64,000 nucleotides of DNA. It comes from Bacillota bacterium. GTDB lineage: Bacteria > Bacillota > Clostridia > Acetivibrionales > DSM-1351. The translations under genes were made by a program, and so were the position numbers. Numbering within the stretch: the first letter of the stretch is position 1; each line of letters begins with the position of its first letter. The notes under the pieces are model-generated. The model made no database searches. It was not told the origin of the DNA and saw nothing but the letters and a program-made list of their open reading frames with translations. The stretch is taken from assembly GCA_023415305.1 (NCBI GenBank), contig JAEZKZ010000040.1, positions 13,179-77,178 of the forward strand. The letters are read 5' to 3'. Of the stretch, positions 1 through 7,316 are shown in pieces.

Positions 1-359
1 GCGACTTGAAGAAGGTTAATCAGATAGCAAAAAATATGGTTACCAAGTACGGTATGAGTGATAAACTTGGCAATATGATATTCGGAAATGAAAACGATGA
101 AGTGTTTATTGGAAGAGACTTGGCTCACTCCAGGGATTACAGCGATGAAGTTGCTGCAATAATTGACAATGAAGTTAAGAGTATAATCGACAACGCTTAT
201 GAAAGAACTCTCAAACTCTTAAGGGACAATATTGATAAGCTGAACAAGCTGGCAGAAGTACTCCTTGAAAAAGAAAAGGTTGAGGGTGCAGAATTTGAAG
301 CTATATTTGACGGTGTTGTCCTGGAAGGTGCCAATCCGACTCCTCAATTGGAAGGCTAA
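1..359 (+). CDS. ftsH: FtsH ATP-dependent zinc metalloprotease, C-terminal end (cut by window edge)
   Basis: Only the last ~119 residues are present; the reading frame enters from the left edge, so the TTG near position 6 is not a real start. The segment includes MVTKYGMSDKLGN and then a helical region with DEVAAIIDNEVKSII, which is the conserved C-terminal part of the FtsH M41 peptidase domain after the zinc site. The family is a membrane-anchored AAA+ hexamer that degrades unstable or misassembled membrane and regulatory proteins. The AAA domain, HEXXH motif and membrane anchors lie outside the window. A strong terminator follows directly. Confidence 0.9.
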   Translation, partial: DLKKVNQIAKNMVTKYGMSDKLGNMIFGNENDEVFIGRDLAHSRDYSDEVAAIIDNEVKSIIDNAYERTLKLLRDNIDKLNKLAEVLLEKEKVEGAEFEAIFDGVVLEGANPTPQLEG

Positions 360-380
360 TATTAAAATGCTATTTAGTGA

Positions 381-412
381 AAAAGGTGTGCTCCAATGAG
401 CATACCTTTTTT
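381..412 (+). terminator. Rho-independent terminator after ftsH
   Basis: A 13-bp stem (AAAAGGTGTGCTC pairing with GAGCATACCTTTT, one G-U pair) closes a CAAT loop and runs into a T tract. It sits 21 bases after the ftsH stop codon. Confidence 0.85.
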
Positions 413-692
413 AGTGAGTCGTTGAAGGGATGTAGAGGTTTTAGATATTTTAAGGCCTGCGTGATATAATAAAGTGTAGCCGCTAATACTTACTTTAACC
501 AGTGATGTAATAAATTAATTATTTACGAGGATAGTAGCGTGAAACATTCGGTAATTCATCGTGCTTTTTACGCAGCGAAAAGCCACTGCGTGTCTTTTCA
601 TTACTGTTTTTGTACGCGCTATGCGCGTAGATGGGAGTAGATAAATTTCAATACAATTTGTGGCCACAATGGTGGCTTATGGAGGTTAATAT
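413..692 (+). other. Intergenic leader of the thioesterase gene with three hairpins
   Basis: About 280 non-coding bases. They hold a hairpin with ACGCAG/CTGCGT arms near 570-590, a perfect TACGCGC-TAT-GCGCGTA hairpin at 613-629, and a GCCAC/GTGGC hairpin at 663-676 immediately before the ribosome site at 681-685. The last hairpin and its TATGGAGGTTA tail recur before the gene at 42736. No known riboswitch was recognised. Confidence 0.5.
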
Positions 693-1079
693 ATGGAATT
701 TACAATAGGACTAAGAGGAGAAGCTACAGCTTCAGTTGACAGCAGTAACACAGCAAAAACAATGGGGAGTGGAGAACTTGAGGTCTTTGCCACACCATCT
801 ATGATTGCACTAATGGAGAAGGCTTCCACAAATGCCCTAGCTGAGGATATGCCTGGAGACAGCTCCTCAGTGGGAACAATGATAAGCGTTAAACATATGG
901 CAGCTACACCGGTGGGGATGAAGGTAACAGCAAAAGCGGAACTTGTAGAGGTGGATGGAAAGCGGCTGGTGTTTTGGGTGGAAGCCTTTGATGAAACGGA
1001 TAAAATAGGAGAAGGCAAGCACGAAAGGTTTGTAATAAATAAAGAAAGATTTATGACTAAAACCAACGGGAAAAAGTAG
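693..1079 (+). CDS. FlK-like hot-dog thioesterase
   Basis: 128 residues, a single hot-dog fold. It matches the fluoroacetyl-CoA thioesterase (FlK) type by the segment VFATPSMIALMEKAS followed by VGTMISVKHMAATPVG. The likely catalytic trio Thr34, Glu42 and His68 is in the order known for FlK. Family members hydrolyse small acyl-CoA thioesters in the cytoplasm; in anaerobes without fluoroacetate the substrate is unknown. The ATG follows GGAGG by 7 bases. It stands alone between ftsH and the metK regulatory region, with a structured leader of its own. Confidence 0.8.
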   Translation: MEFTIGLRGEATASVDSSNTAKTMGSGELEVFATPSMIALMEKASTNALAEDMPGDSSSVGTMISVKHMAATPVGMKVTAKAELVEVDGKRLVFWVEAFDETDKIGEGKHERFVINKERFMTKTNGKK

Positions 1080-1088
1080 CTTAAGCTA

Positions 1089-1117
1089 TTGACGTGTTTT
1101 GGTTTTTGTGGTTAAAT
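1089..1117 (+). promoter_or_regulatory. Sigma-A-type promoter for the S-box/metK transcript
   Basis: TTGACG at 1089-1094 and TTAAAT at 1112-1117 are separated by exactly 17 bases and lie just upstream of the SAM riboswitch. Start of transcription would fall near 1124. Confidence 0.6.
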
Positions 1118-1142
1118 AAACTCAAAGTCAATATTTTTATCC

Positions 1143-1294
1143 TTATCAAGAGAGGTGGAGGGAGTGGGCCCTATGAAACCCGGCAACCAGCATTTAAACA
1201 TGTACGGTGCCAATTCCTGCAGGCATTATGCCTGAAAGATGAGGGGTGATCATTAATTTAAGATAAAATGACAAACCTCGAAAGAGGTTTTTTT
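1143..1294 (+). promoter_or_regulatory. SAM-I (S-box) riboswitch with terminator
   Basis: The aptamer (about 1143-1246) shows the family's core in order: CTTATCAAGAGAGGTGGAGG, GGGCCC, GATGAAACC-type ATGAAACCCGGCAACC, and the closing GAAAGATGAGG. An intrinsic terminator with AAACCTC/GAGGTTT arms and eight T residues follows at 1273-1294. By family knowledge, SAM binding stabilises the aptamer and allows the terminator to form, which shuts off metK when SAM is plentiful. About 330 more untranslated bases separate the terminator from metK. Confidence 0.95.
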
Positions 1295-1621
1295 ATTGTC
1301 TAGGAAAGTATAAATTTTTTGTGCGACAATAATTATTGGAACGCACATAAGGGCGTATTAGACACATGTAAAGGTTTTCCTGACAATAAAAACTTTGAAT
1401 TTATGCACGTGCCAGAATTTCCTTAACACATTAATCGGAAGAAAATATTTCGTAGTGAGAAAAGGCACATGTGCAAACAAAAGTGGCTTTGCCACCTTTG
1501 CTATTGTCTAATTAGGTTAACTACCTTTAGCACGTTCCCAATCATGGGAGGCGCTGTATATGTTAATCAAGGGATAAAAACTGACCTCAAGATAAATATT
1601 ATGAATTGGAGGTATTTCAAA
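1295..1621 (+). other. Long metK leader between S-box terminator and start codon
   Basis: No convincing gene is visible. The stretch contains a TGTGCG/CGCACA hairpin (about 1320-1347), an AAAGTGGC-TTT-GCCACCTTT hairpin (about 1482-1502) and a small TCCCA/TGGGA hairpin close to 1540-1555. The open frame that extends back to 1469 in phase with metK lacks MetK similarity, so I treat it as leader. It may carry a second regulatory layer or a second promoter. Confidence 0.4.
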
Positions 1622-2812
1622 ATGTCAAAAAGATTATTTACATCGGAGTCAGTAACCGAAGGACATCCTGACAAAATCTGTGATCAGATTTCCGACGCGG
1701 TGCTTGACGCAATATTTGAACAGGACCCACAGGCCAGAGTTGCTTGTGAAACAGCAGTAACTACAGGCATGGTAATGGTTATGGGTGAAATTTCAACCCA
1801 GTGCTATGTTGACATTCCAAAGGTTGTAAGAAACACAATAAAAGACATCGGATATGATAGGGCGAAATACGGTTTTGATAGTGAAACCTGTGCCGTGCTC
1901 ACTTCAATTGATGAACAGTCGGCAGATATTGCAATGGGAGTTGACAAGGCACTTGAGGCTAAAACAGGAGAAATGAGCGAGGCACAGATACAGGCCATCG
2001 GTGCCGGAGATCAGGGAATGATGTTTGGTTTCGCTTGTGATGAAACTCCTGAACTAATGCCTATGCCTATTACCTTGGCACACAAGCTTTCAAAGAAGCT
2101 TAGCGAAGTAAGAAAGGATGGAACTCTTGATTATCTCAGACCTGACGGAAAGTCACAGGTTACAGTCGAGTATGACGGTGACAGGCCTGTAAGAGTTGAT
2201 ACTATAGTAATTTCGACCCAGCACGGCCCCGATGTGAGTCATGAAATAATTGAAAGAGATATAATGGAGTTTGTCATAAAGCCGGTTATACCTGCAAATT
2301 TGCTGGATTCAAACACCAAGTACTTTATTAATCCAACCGGACGATTTGTTGTTGGAGGTCCTCAGGGAGACTCAGGTCTGACGGGAAGAAAGATTATTGT
2401 CGATACTTACGGCGGTTATGCACGACATGGAGGCGGTGCTTTCTCAGGCAAGGACCCCACAAAGGTTGACCGCTCTGCTGCATATGCAGCGAGGTATGTT
2501 GCCAAGAATATAGTTGCTGCAGGCATAGCAAGAAAATGTGAGGTTCAGCTGGCATATGCCATCGGAGTGGCAAAGCCGGTTTCAGTATTGGTCGACACCT
2601 TTGGTACATCGGTAATTCCTGAAGAAAAAATATCTGAGCTTGTAAACAAACATTTTGACCTCAGACCTGCAGGAATTATTAAAACACTTGATTTAAGAAG
2701 ACCGATATTCAAGAAAACTGCTGCCTATGGTCATTTCGGAAGAAATGATGCCGATTTCACATGGGAAAGAACAGACGTAGCCGAGATACTAAAAAAAGAG
2801 GCGGGACTGTAA
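1622..2812 (+). CDS. metK: S-adenosylmethionine synthetase
   Basis: 396 residues, the usual MetK length. It makes SAM from methionine and ATP as a cytoplasmic tetramer needing Mg and K ions. Signature segments include FTSESVTEGHPDKICDQISD at the N-terminus, GAGDQGMMFGFACDET in the middle, and GGGAFSGKDPTKVDRSAAY near residue 270. I chose the ATG at 1622 because MSKRLFTSES is where the family begins and GGAGG lies 9 bases upstream; the upstream in-frame extension is not conserved. Expression is controlled by the S-box upstream, and a terminator follows. Confidence 0.97.
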   Translation: MSKRLFTSESVTEGHPDKICDQISDAVLDAIFEQDPQARVACETAVTTGMVMVMGEISTQCYVDIPKVVRNTIKDIGYDRAKYGFDSETCAVLTSIDEQSADIAMGVDKALEAKTGEMSEAQIQAIGAGDQGMMFGFACDETPELMPMPITLAHKLSKKLSEVRKDGTLDYLRPDGKSQVTVEYDGDRPVRVDTIVISTQHGPDVSHEIIERDIMEFVIKPVIPANLLDSNTKYFINPTGRFVVGGPQGDSGLTGRKIIVDTYGGYARHGGGAFSGKDPTKVDRSAAYAARYVAKNIVAAGIARKCEVQLAYAIGVAKPVSVLVDTFGTSVIPEEKISELVNKHFDLRPAGIIKTLDLRRPIFKKTAAYGHFGRNDADFTWERTDVAEILKKEAGL

Positions 2813-2890
2813 AAGGTAGAGGATAATATTCAAATTTTGCAGAGTTAATATAAATCTGCGTAGTTTGATTTCCAGGATAAGTTATGTAAG

Positions 2891-2928
2891 AGTGCTGTCC
2901 AGCAAATAAATGCTGGAGGCACTTTTTT
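2891..2928 (+). terminator. Rho-independent terminator after metK
   Basis: AGTGC plus TCCAGCA pair with TGCTGGA plus GCACT around an AATAA loop, followed by six T residues. Confidence 0.85.
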
Positions 2929-3261
2929 CCTTTGTCGGGTGTGCCAGCTTTCTATTGGTTTTTTATGCTTTGTCTATTCGATTTTTTGTATAATCATCCA
3001 ACCCGTAAAACCACATACTAATAAAAATTTTTAGATGATTTAAAATATTACGAAATTGTGTTACATATAATATTAAAGTAACTCACTGTAATGGTGATTT
3101 GGAGTTAATTTGTGTTTAAGTCGATTAAGACAAAGAGAACAATAATAAAAGTTAGCAAGCAGGAGGTTAATGGTTCTATGTATGGTTAACCTCAAAGTAA
3201 ACTCAAGAATATTGCATTGTACTATTTGACATAACGGTTGCACTTATAGTAAATTATTAAA
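2929..3261 (+). other. Intergenic stretch upstream of the structured RNA
   Basis: No gene supported. A GAGGTTAA/TTAACCTC hairpin lies at 3163-3193, and a possible promoter (TTGACA at 3226-3231, TAAATT at 3250-3255, 18-base spacer) near the end would start a transcript at about 3262. A 19-codon ORF inside the hairpin looks accidental. Confidence 0.4.
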
Positions 3262-3447
3262 TAACCAGATTCTAAGGTTATAAATATATTAAAATGGGGG
3301 GTTAATTAAGTATGGAGGATAGTCCTGAGGATACAAGTAATTATTGTATAGCGTTCAGCTGGATATTACTTAATAGGCAAAATCATAATGAAAGATACTT
3401 TTACAGAAGACCCTGACAGTCCTACCTCGGATTGGTGTGTCTTTTTT
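3262..3447 (+). ncRNA. Structured RNA candidate (small RNA or leader, unassigned)
   Basis: The stretch starts with an ATAACC/GGTTAT hairpin (3261-3281). A long interrupted helix then pairs GGAGGATAG-TC-CTG-AGG (3315-3331) with CCT-GA-CAG-TC-CTACCTC (3411-3431), enclosing an ATACAA/TTGTAT hairpin. It ends in a run of seven T residues after GGTGTGTC. Size (~185 bases) and rod-like pairing would suit 6S RNA, but I could not assign it, and a cis-acting leader for the CNNM gene 50 bases downstream is equally possible. The same bases also encode a 34-residue ORF (3312-3416), which I think is coincidental. Confidence 0.4.
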
Positions 3448-3499
3448 TATTTATTTTTCAATGGGTTTAGGAATATTTTAGTTTTTATTCAGATGGAGG

Positions 3500-4807
3500 A
3501 TGAAAAAATTGTTAACTGAAATTTTTGTTTTAATAATACTAGTGATAATGAACGCTTTTTTTGCAGCATCAGAAATTGCACTGATTTCGCTCAATGATAA
3601 CAAAATAAGACTTATGGCTGAAGACGGAGATAAAACGGCCAAAGTGTTAAATAATCTTTTGAGAGAACCCAGTAAATTTTTAGCCACTATTCAAATAGGA
3701 ATAACACTGGCAGGTTTTCTTGCAAGTGCTTTTGCTTCGGAAACCTTTGCAGAACCGCTGGTAAGACTGTTGGTTGCATCGGGAGTACCAATACCCGAGG
3801 TCTGGTTAAAGACTGCATCGATGCTTGTAATAACAATAATACTGTCATACTTTACCCTTGTACTTGGTGAATTGGTACCAAAGAGGATAGCAATGAAAAA
3901 GGCAGAGCCTATAGCAAGATTTGTTGCAAATCCACTACGTGCTCTGGCCGCGTTTACAGCGCCTTTTGTAAAGCTGCTGACTGCTTCTACAAATTTTTTT
4001 GTCAGACTATTTGGTGTTGACCCGAATGCCGAAGAAGAGCATGTAACTGAAGAGGAAATAAGAATGATGGTTGATGTGGGAGAAGAAAAAGGGACAATAC
4101 ATGAAAATGAAAAAGAGATGATTAATAACGTCTTTGAATTTAATAACAAGACGGTTTCTGATATAATGACTCATCGGACGGATATTGCGGCTCTTTCTAT
4201 AGATGCGAGTCTTAGGGAAGTAATTGACTTTATAAATAGTGAAAAATACTCAAGAATTCCGGTTTACGAAGATAACATAGATAATATCGTCGGAGTAATG
4301 CACTCCAAATATGTTTTTAAGTTTGTAACAAACGATGATACCTCAAACTTTACTTTGAAAGATTTAATACGGCAGCCGTATTTTGTACCTGAGTCAAAAA
4401 GGACTGATGAGCTTTTTAAGGAGCTTCAGCAGAATAAAACTCATATGGCAATAATTATCGATGAGTACGGCGGAACTGCAGGGATTGTTACACTCGAGGA
4501 CTTAATCGAAGAGATAGTCGGAAATATTTTTGATGAAGATGACGATGAAGAAAAAGAGCTGGAAAAAATAGATGATAATACTTTTATTATAAAGGGCTCA
4601 ATTAGTCTGGATGAAGCCCAGGATATACTTGGTGCCAACCTTCCGGTTGATGACTATGAGACTTTGAGCGGATTTATAATAGGACAGATTGGGAGAATTC
4701 CTGAAAAGGGTGATGAACCGACAATTGAATATAATGAGCTGGTGTTCAAGGTTGAGGAGGTTGAAGAAAAGAAGGTTTCTAAGGTAAAAGTCTGCCGTGC
4801 CATGTAA
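3500..4807 (+). CDS. CNNM/CorC-type (HlyC/TlyC family) membrane transporter
   Basis: 435 residues. It has an N-terminal DUF21 membrane domain (about 1-195, four hydrophobic segments, including LVLGELVPKRIAM), a pair of CBS domains (about 205-330, with DEYGGTAGIVTLEDLIEE) and a C-terminal CorC_HlyC domain (about 345-432). The family is linked to Mg or Co ion export; the older name 'hemolysin' is not supported by function. GGAGG directly touches the ATG at 3500, which is too close; the TTG at 3509 in the same frame has a normal 9-base gap and may be the real start. An acidic DEDDDEEKELE linker separates the CBS and CorC domains. Confidence 0.88.
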   Translation: MKKLLTEIFVLIILVIMNAFFAASEIALISLNDNKIRLMAEDGDKTAKVLNNLLREPSKFLATIQIGITLAGFLASAFASETFAEPLVRLLVASGVPIPEVWLKTASMLVITIILSYFTLVLGELVPKRIAMKKAEPIARFVANPLRALAAFTAPFVKLLTASTNFFVRLFGVDPNAEEEHVTEEEIRMMVDVGEEKGTIHENEKEMINNVFEFNNKTVSDIMTHRTDIAALSIDASLREVIDFINSEKYSRIPVYEDNIDNIVGVMHSKYVFKFVTNDDTSNFTLKDLIRQPYFVPESKRTDELFKELQQNKTHMAIIIDEYGGTAGIVTLEDLIEEIVGNIFDEDDDEEKELEKIDDNTFIIKGSISLDEAQDILGANLPVDDYETLSGFIIGQIGRIPEKGDEPTIEYNELVFKVEEVEEKKVSKVKVCRAM

Positions 4808-4863
4808 CACAAGTGCCTCCTGCTTCATAAAATATGGTACGATATATTTTGGGGAGTGATAAC

Positions 4864-5208
4864 ATGGGGTTAGGCTACGCGATACTTTCACTTCTGGCCA
4901 TATTTGGACTTATTAGTCTGTTTTTGGACATTATAAAATTGATGGGCAGGAAAAAATACTTTGTGGAAAAGGCAAATCTCGTGCTTTTGGTAAATGATCA
5001 GGAGCAGAACATTGAAAGACTGGTTAGAGAGGCAATGGAAAGCAAGTTTGTAAGAAATATAGCTTTGAACGGCAACTTTATTGTAGTCGATATGAACTCA
5101 AAGGACGAAACCCTGAAACTATTAAGAAAACTAGAAAACCAATTTCCCCTGTTGGAAGTATGTTCTTTTGATGAAAGAGAATGTATCTTTTATAAAAATA
5201 AAAATTAG
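4864..5208 (+). CDS. Small membrane-anchored protein of unknown function
   Basis: 114 residues. One hydrophobic N-terminal segment (about residues 3-25) is followed by a soluble alpha/beta-looking part containing LVLLVNDQEQNIERLVREA and NFIVVDMNSKDETLKLL. The ATG at 4864 follows GGGGAGTGATAAC, and the upstream in-frame ATG at 4834 lacks a ribosome site. It lies 56 bases after the CNNM gene and ends at a terminator, so the two may share a transcript. I do not recognise the family. Confidence 0.65.
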   Translation: MGLGYAILSLLAIFGLISLFLDIIKLMGRKKYFVEKANLVLLVNDQEQNIERLVREAMESKFVRNIALNGNFIVVDMNSKDETLKLLRKLENQFPLLEVCSFDERECIFYKNKN

Positions 5209-5230
5209 CAATCCTGATATAAGCGAAAAT

Positions 5231-5272
5231 TGCTCCCGGTTCAATCCGATATGGATAAACCGGGGGTGTTTT
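5231..5272 (+). terminator. Rho-independent terminator
   Basis: CTCCCGGTTCAATCC pairs with GGATAAACCGGGGG (small bulge) around a GATAT loop and is followed by a T-rich GTGTTTTT tail. Confidence 0.75.
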
Positions 5273-5622
5273 TAACCTTAATCCCCCTCCACCATATCCA
5301 TAATTCTTTAAACAATAGCCAGTTCACTATTGGTAAGTTGAACAACAGCATACTCGTTTCCAGTTTCAAAATAACGGTCAAGCTATGGCTCATCTTGAAC
5401 CATGGGGTGAATGCCGGACGCATATGCCGGACGCATAAGGGACTTAACAGGCAGTGTCTGTTTTCCTTTATGTAGCTGTAATTTGGGCTAGGCACACCTT
5501 TTAGGTGGTTGTGATGGTCATGAAGCAGCTAAATTTCAAACTTTCAAAGGTGGCTGTAATGGTCAACCACATAGTTTAAAGAGGCGTAACCTGAACAAAT
5601 TCAATGAAGCCGCAATACATAC
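5273..5622. other. Gene-free stretch with a 13-bp tandem duplication
   Basis: No convincing gene. It contains a CCAATAG/CTATTGG inverted repeat (about 5313-5335), two adjacent perfect copies of ATGCCGGACGCAT (5411-5423 and 5424-5436), and two similar GGTGG-TGTGATGGTCA / GGTGGCTGTAATGGTCA segments (about 5500-5560). Short open frames here read like noise. It may be the eroded remnant of a mobile or toxin-associated segment flanking the island to its right. Confidence 0.4.
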
Positions 5623-5850
5623 TTATTCATCTATATAAAATCCATACACGCTGTTACTAAACTCTCCTGCTGCAAATGTAAACATTTTGCCACCAATATC
5701 CACGTCATAAATAGTCATTTCGTGTGTTTGATTATATAAAGGATCTAGAACACTAACTTTTTTATTTGCATTTTTCCACTTGTAATCAAATATATTAACA
5801 CCAAATAATTCGCACTCTCCTTCAACACCTGATTTAACAAATTTCCACAT
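5623..5850 (-). CDS. Small protein, probable immunity partner of the TNT toxin
   Basis: 75 residues, soluble, no recognised domain. It begins only 2 bases past the toxin stop codon and is preceded by a strong AAGGAGG ribosome site inside the toxin end (about 5860-5866). In polymorphic toxin systems the gene right after the toxin is nearly always its immunity protein, and that position is the whole basis of this call. The sequence includes GVNIFDYKWKNANKK and GGKMFTFAAGEFSNS. It is shorter than characterised TNT immunity factors. Confidence 0.6.
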   Translation of the reverse strand: MWKFVKSGVEGECELFGVNIFDYKWKNANKKVSVLDPLYNQTHEMTIYDVDIGGKMFTFAAGEFSNSVYGFYIDE

Positions 5851-5852
5851 AA

Positions 5853-6656
5853 TTATGGTAACCTCCTTAAATATCCTGATTGAATAAGATTTTCTATTGA
5901 TTGAGTAAACTGATACTGTGTTCCTCCGCCAGGCTGATCAAACCAAGGAGCTATCTTACCTGATTGAACATCTATCGGTTTAACTACCTCATAAGCACTA
6001 TATGGCCGTGCATCAGAACCAGGAGGTAATGAACGATTTGCATATGGAGTACCTTGAGGAGAAACAAACTTTCCAGTATCACCACCGTATCTATCTACTA
6101 CTGTACCTGGCTTTAAAGTTTTTGTTACAGGTTTTCCTTGAAAACCACTGTTTGGTGGCCATTTTATTGATCCATCAGCATTAGTCCATTTCCGAGTGCC
6201 CTTAATAGCAGCATTACTTGTCCCCTTAAGTACATCATCTGTTATACCTAACCCTTTTATGAACTTATCTGTTGCAACTCCCCATACTGCATTCCATATT
6301 CCCCAGGCAAAGGCATCTGCGGCTATATCTATTTTACCATTTCGATCTGCTTTTAAGAACTCGTCAACACCCTGGTCTATTTTATATGAACGGTTATTTT
6401 GCTTTATTGCATAAAAAGCACTTATTTTTTCACTCCAATAGATCCCGTATGATAACGTTTCTGAGTTTTTACCAAACCACTTACTTATATTTATAGCGGT
6501 TTCTCCAGTACAAAGGTCAGTTATAGATTTTCCGAACCCCTTTGCATAATTGGCCATGTTTTGGCCTACTCTTTTATTAAACCTTTCGTACCCTTCGCTT
6601 TCGTTATACCCTGTCACTTGAATATCTTTACTATTCCGGGTAATGCAATTTTGCAT
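5853..6656 (-). CDS. TNT-domain (NAD glycohydrolase-type) toxin module
   Basis: 267 residues. The C-terminal ~100 residues are a TNT (tuberculosis necrotizing toxin) domain: KWPPNSGF, VVDRYGGDTGKFVSPQGTPY, RSLPPG and APWFDQPGGGTQYQF. Arg189, Arg208 and Gln247 match residues known to matter in this NAD(P)-hydrolysing fold. The first ~160 residues are unrecognised and include FGKSITDLCTGETA and an alanine/tryptophan-rich stretch around 112-130. There is no signal peptide, LXG, Rhs or WXG delivery part. The ATG lies 3 bases after the stop of the preceding mini-ORF, with no good ribosome site, so it may be translationally coupled or a truncated orphan toxin end. Confidence 0.82.
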   Translation of the reverse strand: MQNCITRNSKDIQVTGYNESEGYERFNKRVGQNMANYAKGFGKSITDLCTGETAINISKWFGKNSETLSYGIYWSEKISAFYAIKQNNRSYKIDQGVDEFLKADRNGKIDIAADAFAWGIWNAVWGVATDKFIKGLGITDDVLKGTSNAAIKGTRKWTNADGSIKWPPNSGFQGKPVTKTLKPGTVVDRYGGDTGKFVSPQGTPYANRSLPPGSDARPYSAYEVVKPIDVQSGKIAPWFDQPGGGTQYQFTQSIENLIQSGYLRRLP

Positions 6657-6659
6657 TTT

Positions 6660-6809
6660 CTACAGGTACCCCATCTTCTCAAGCTGTTTTTGATGCTTTG
6701 CTTTCTTAATAAAATACAATGCATTATTGCACCCAACGGATCTTTTAAGCAGCAAAATTTCGTCCGGTAAAATGTAATTCGGGTTTGCATGGATTAACTG
6801 CATAATCAT
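6660..6809 (-). CDS. 49-residue ORF upstream of the TNT toxin
   Basis: Encodes a basic, partly helical peptide starting MIMQLIHANPNYILPDE and ending KKAKHQKQLEKMGYL. Its ATG overlaps the stop codon of the 44-residue ORF before it (ATGA arrangement), and it ends 3 bases before the toxin ATG. This packing suggests a real operon or a fragmented former gene. No family recognised. Confidence 0.4.
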   Translation of the reverse strand: MIMQLIHANPNYILPDEILLLKRSVGCNNALYFIKKAKHQKQLEKMGYL

Positions 6810-6940
6810 TCTGTATCGTGCGACCTGACATGAAGTTTTTTTGTTTGCTGTTTCTTGTCAGAGCCTTTTTTCTGTGTACTTGTAATTTTTCCTCCGCTAT
6901 ATGGGTCAGGTTTTTTTTCTGGTGATACCCTGGTGTACAT
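6806..6940 (-). CDS. 44-residue lysine-rich ORF heading the toxin cluster
   Basis: Reads MYTRVSPEKKPDPYSGGK and continues with a lysine/threonine/glutamine-rich stretch. A good AAGGAG ribosome site sits 7 bases before the ATG. It is the first of four tightly packed minus-strand ORFs. It looks like a disordered linker, so it may be the remnant of a longer toxin N-terminus. Confidence 0.4.
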   Translation of the reverse strand: MYTRVSPEKKPDPYSGGKITSTQKKGSDKKQQTKKLHVRSHDTE

Positions 6941-7316
6941 TTATTTCACTCCTTATACTTTTCAGTATTTGAGTCAAAAATACGTCTTGGTATTTCTACT
7001 CTCTACTTGTAAAGTAAATTCTGATATGGATTTGACAACTGTCAAAAAAATTTTGGGAACCCTCATATAAATACCTCAACCCTTATAGGCGAACCTCTAC
7101 AAATAATTAATCTTCATGGTTTCTCATGGTCTCGCCGTCTCAAAGCTCACCGAGTAAATATTGCTCCACGAGATAAAATAGGATATCATTTATAGTGAAG
7201 AGTTAGATTGGGATATAACAGATTCAATATAAACCTGGTCTGAAGAGCTGTGCTAAATTTGGATGAATACAATTTGAATACAATAGAAGGTTAATCGGGA
7301 AGGCTAGGAGATTTTT
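6941..7316. other. Divergent intergenic region between toxin cluster and recD2
   Basis: About 375 bases without a supported gene. On the minus strand a TTGACA-GT-TGTCAA inverted repeat (7032-7045) precedes the toxin cluster by about 90 bases and could serve as a -35 element or operator. On the plus strand AGGAG at 7304-7308 serves recD2. Confidence 0.4.

Noticed and set aside
1469..1621. N-terminal extension of MetK
   Set aside because: Not like any MetK start; a good ribosome site precedes ATG 1622.
3262..3447. M-box or Mn riboswitch call for the CNNM leader
   Set aside because: Core motifs of those riboswitches could not be matched, so only an unassigned structured RNA is reported.
5241..5495. 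Minus-strand ORF of 84 residues next to the terminator at 5231
   Set aside because: Its C-terminal part is made from the terminator itself and no ribosome site is seen; possible intergenic repeat but not a supported gene.
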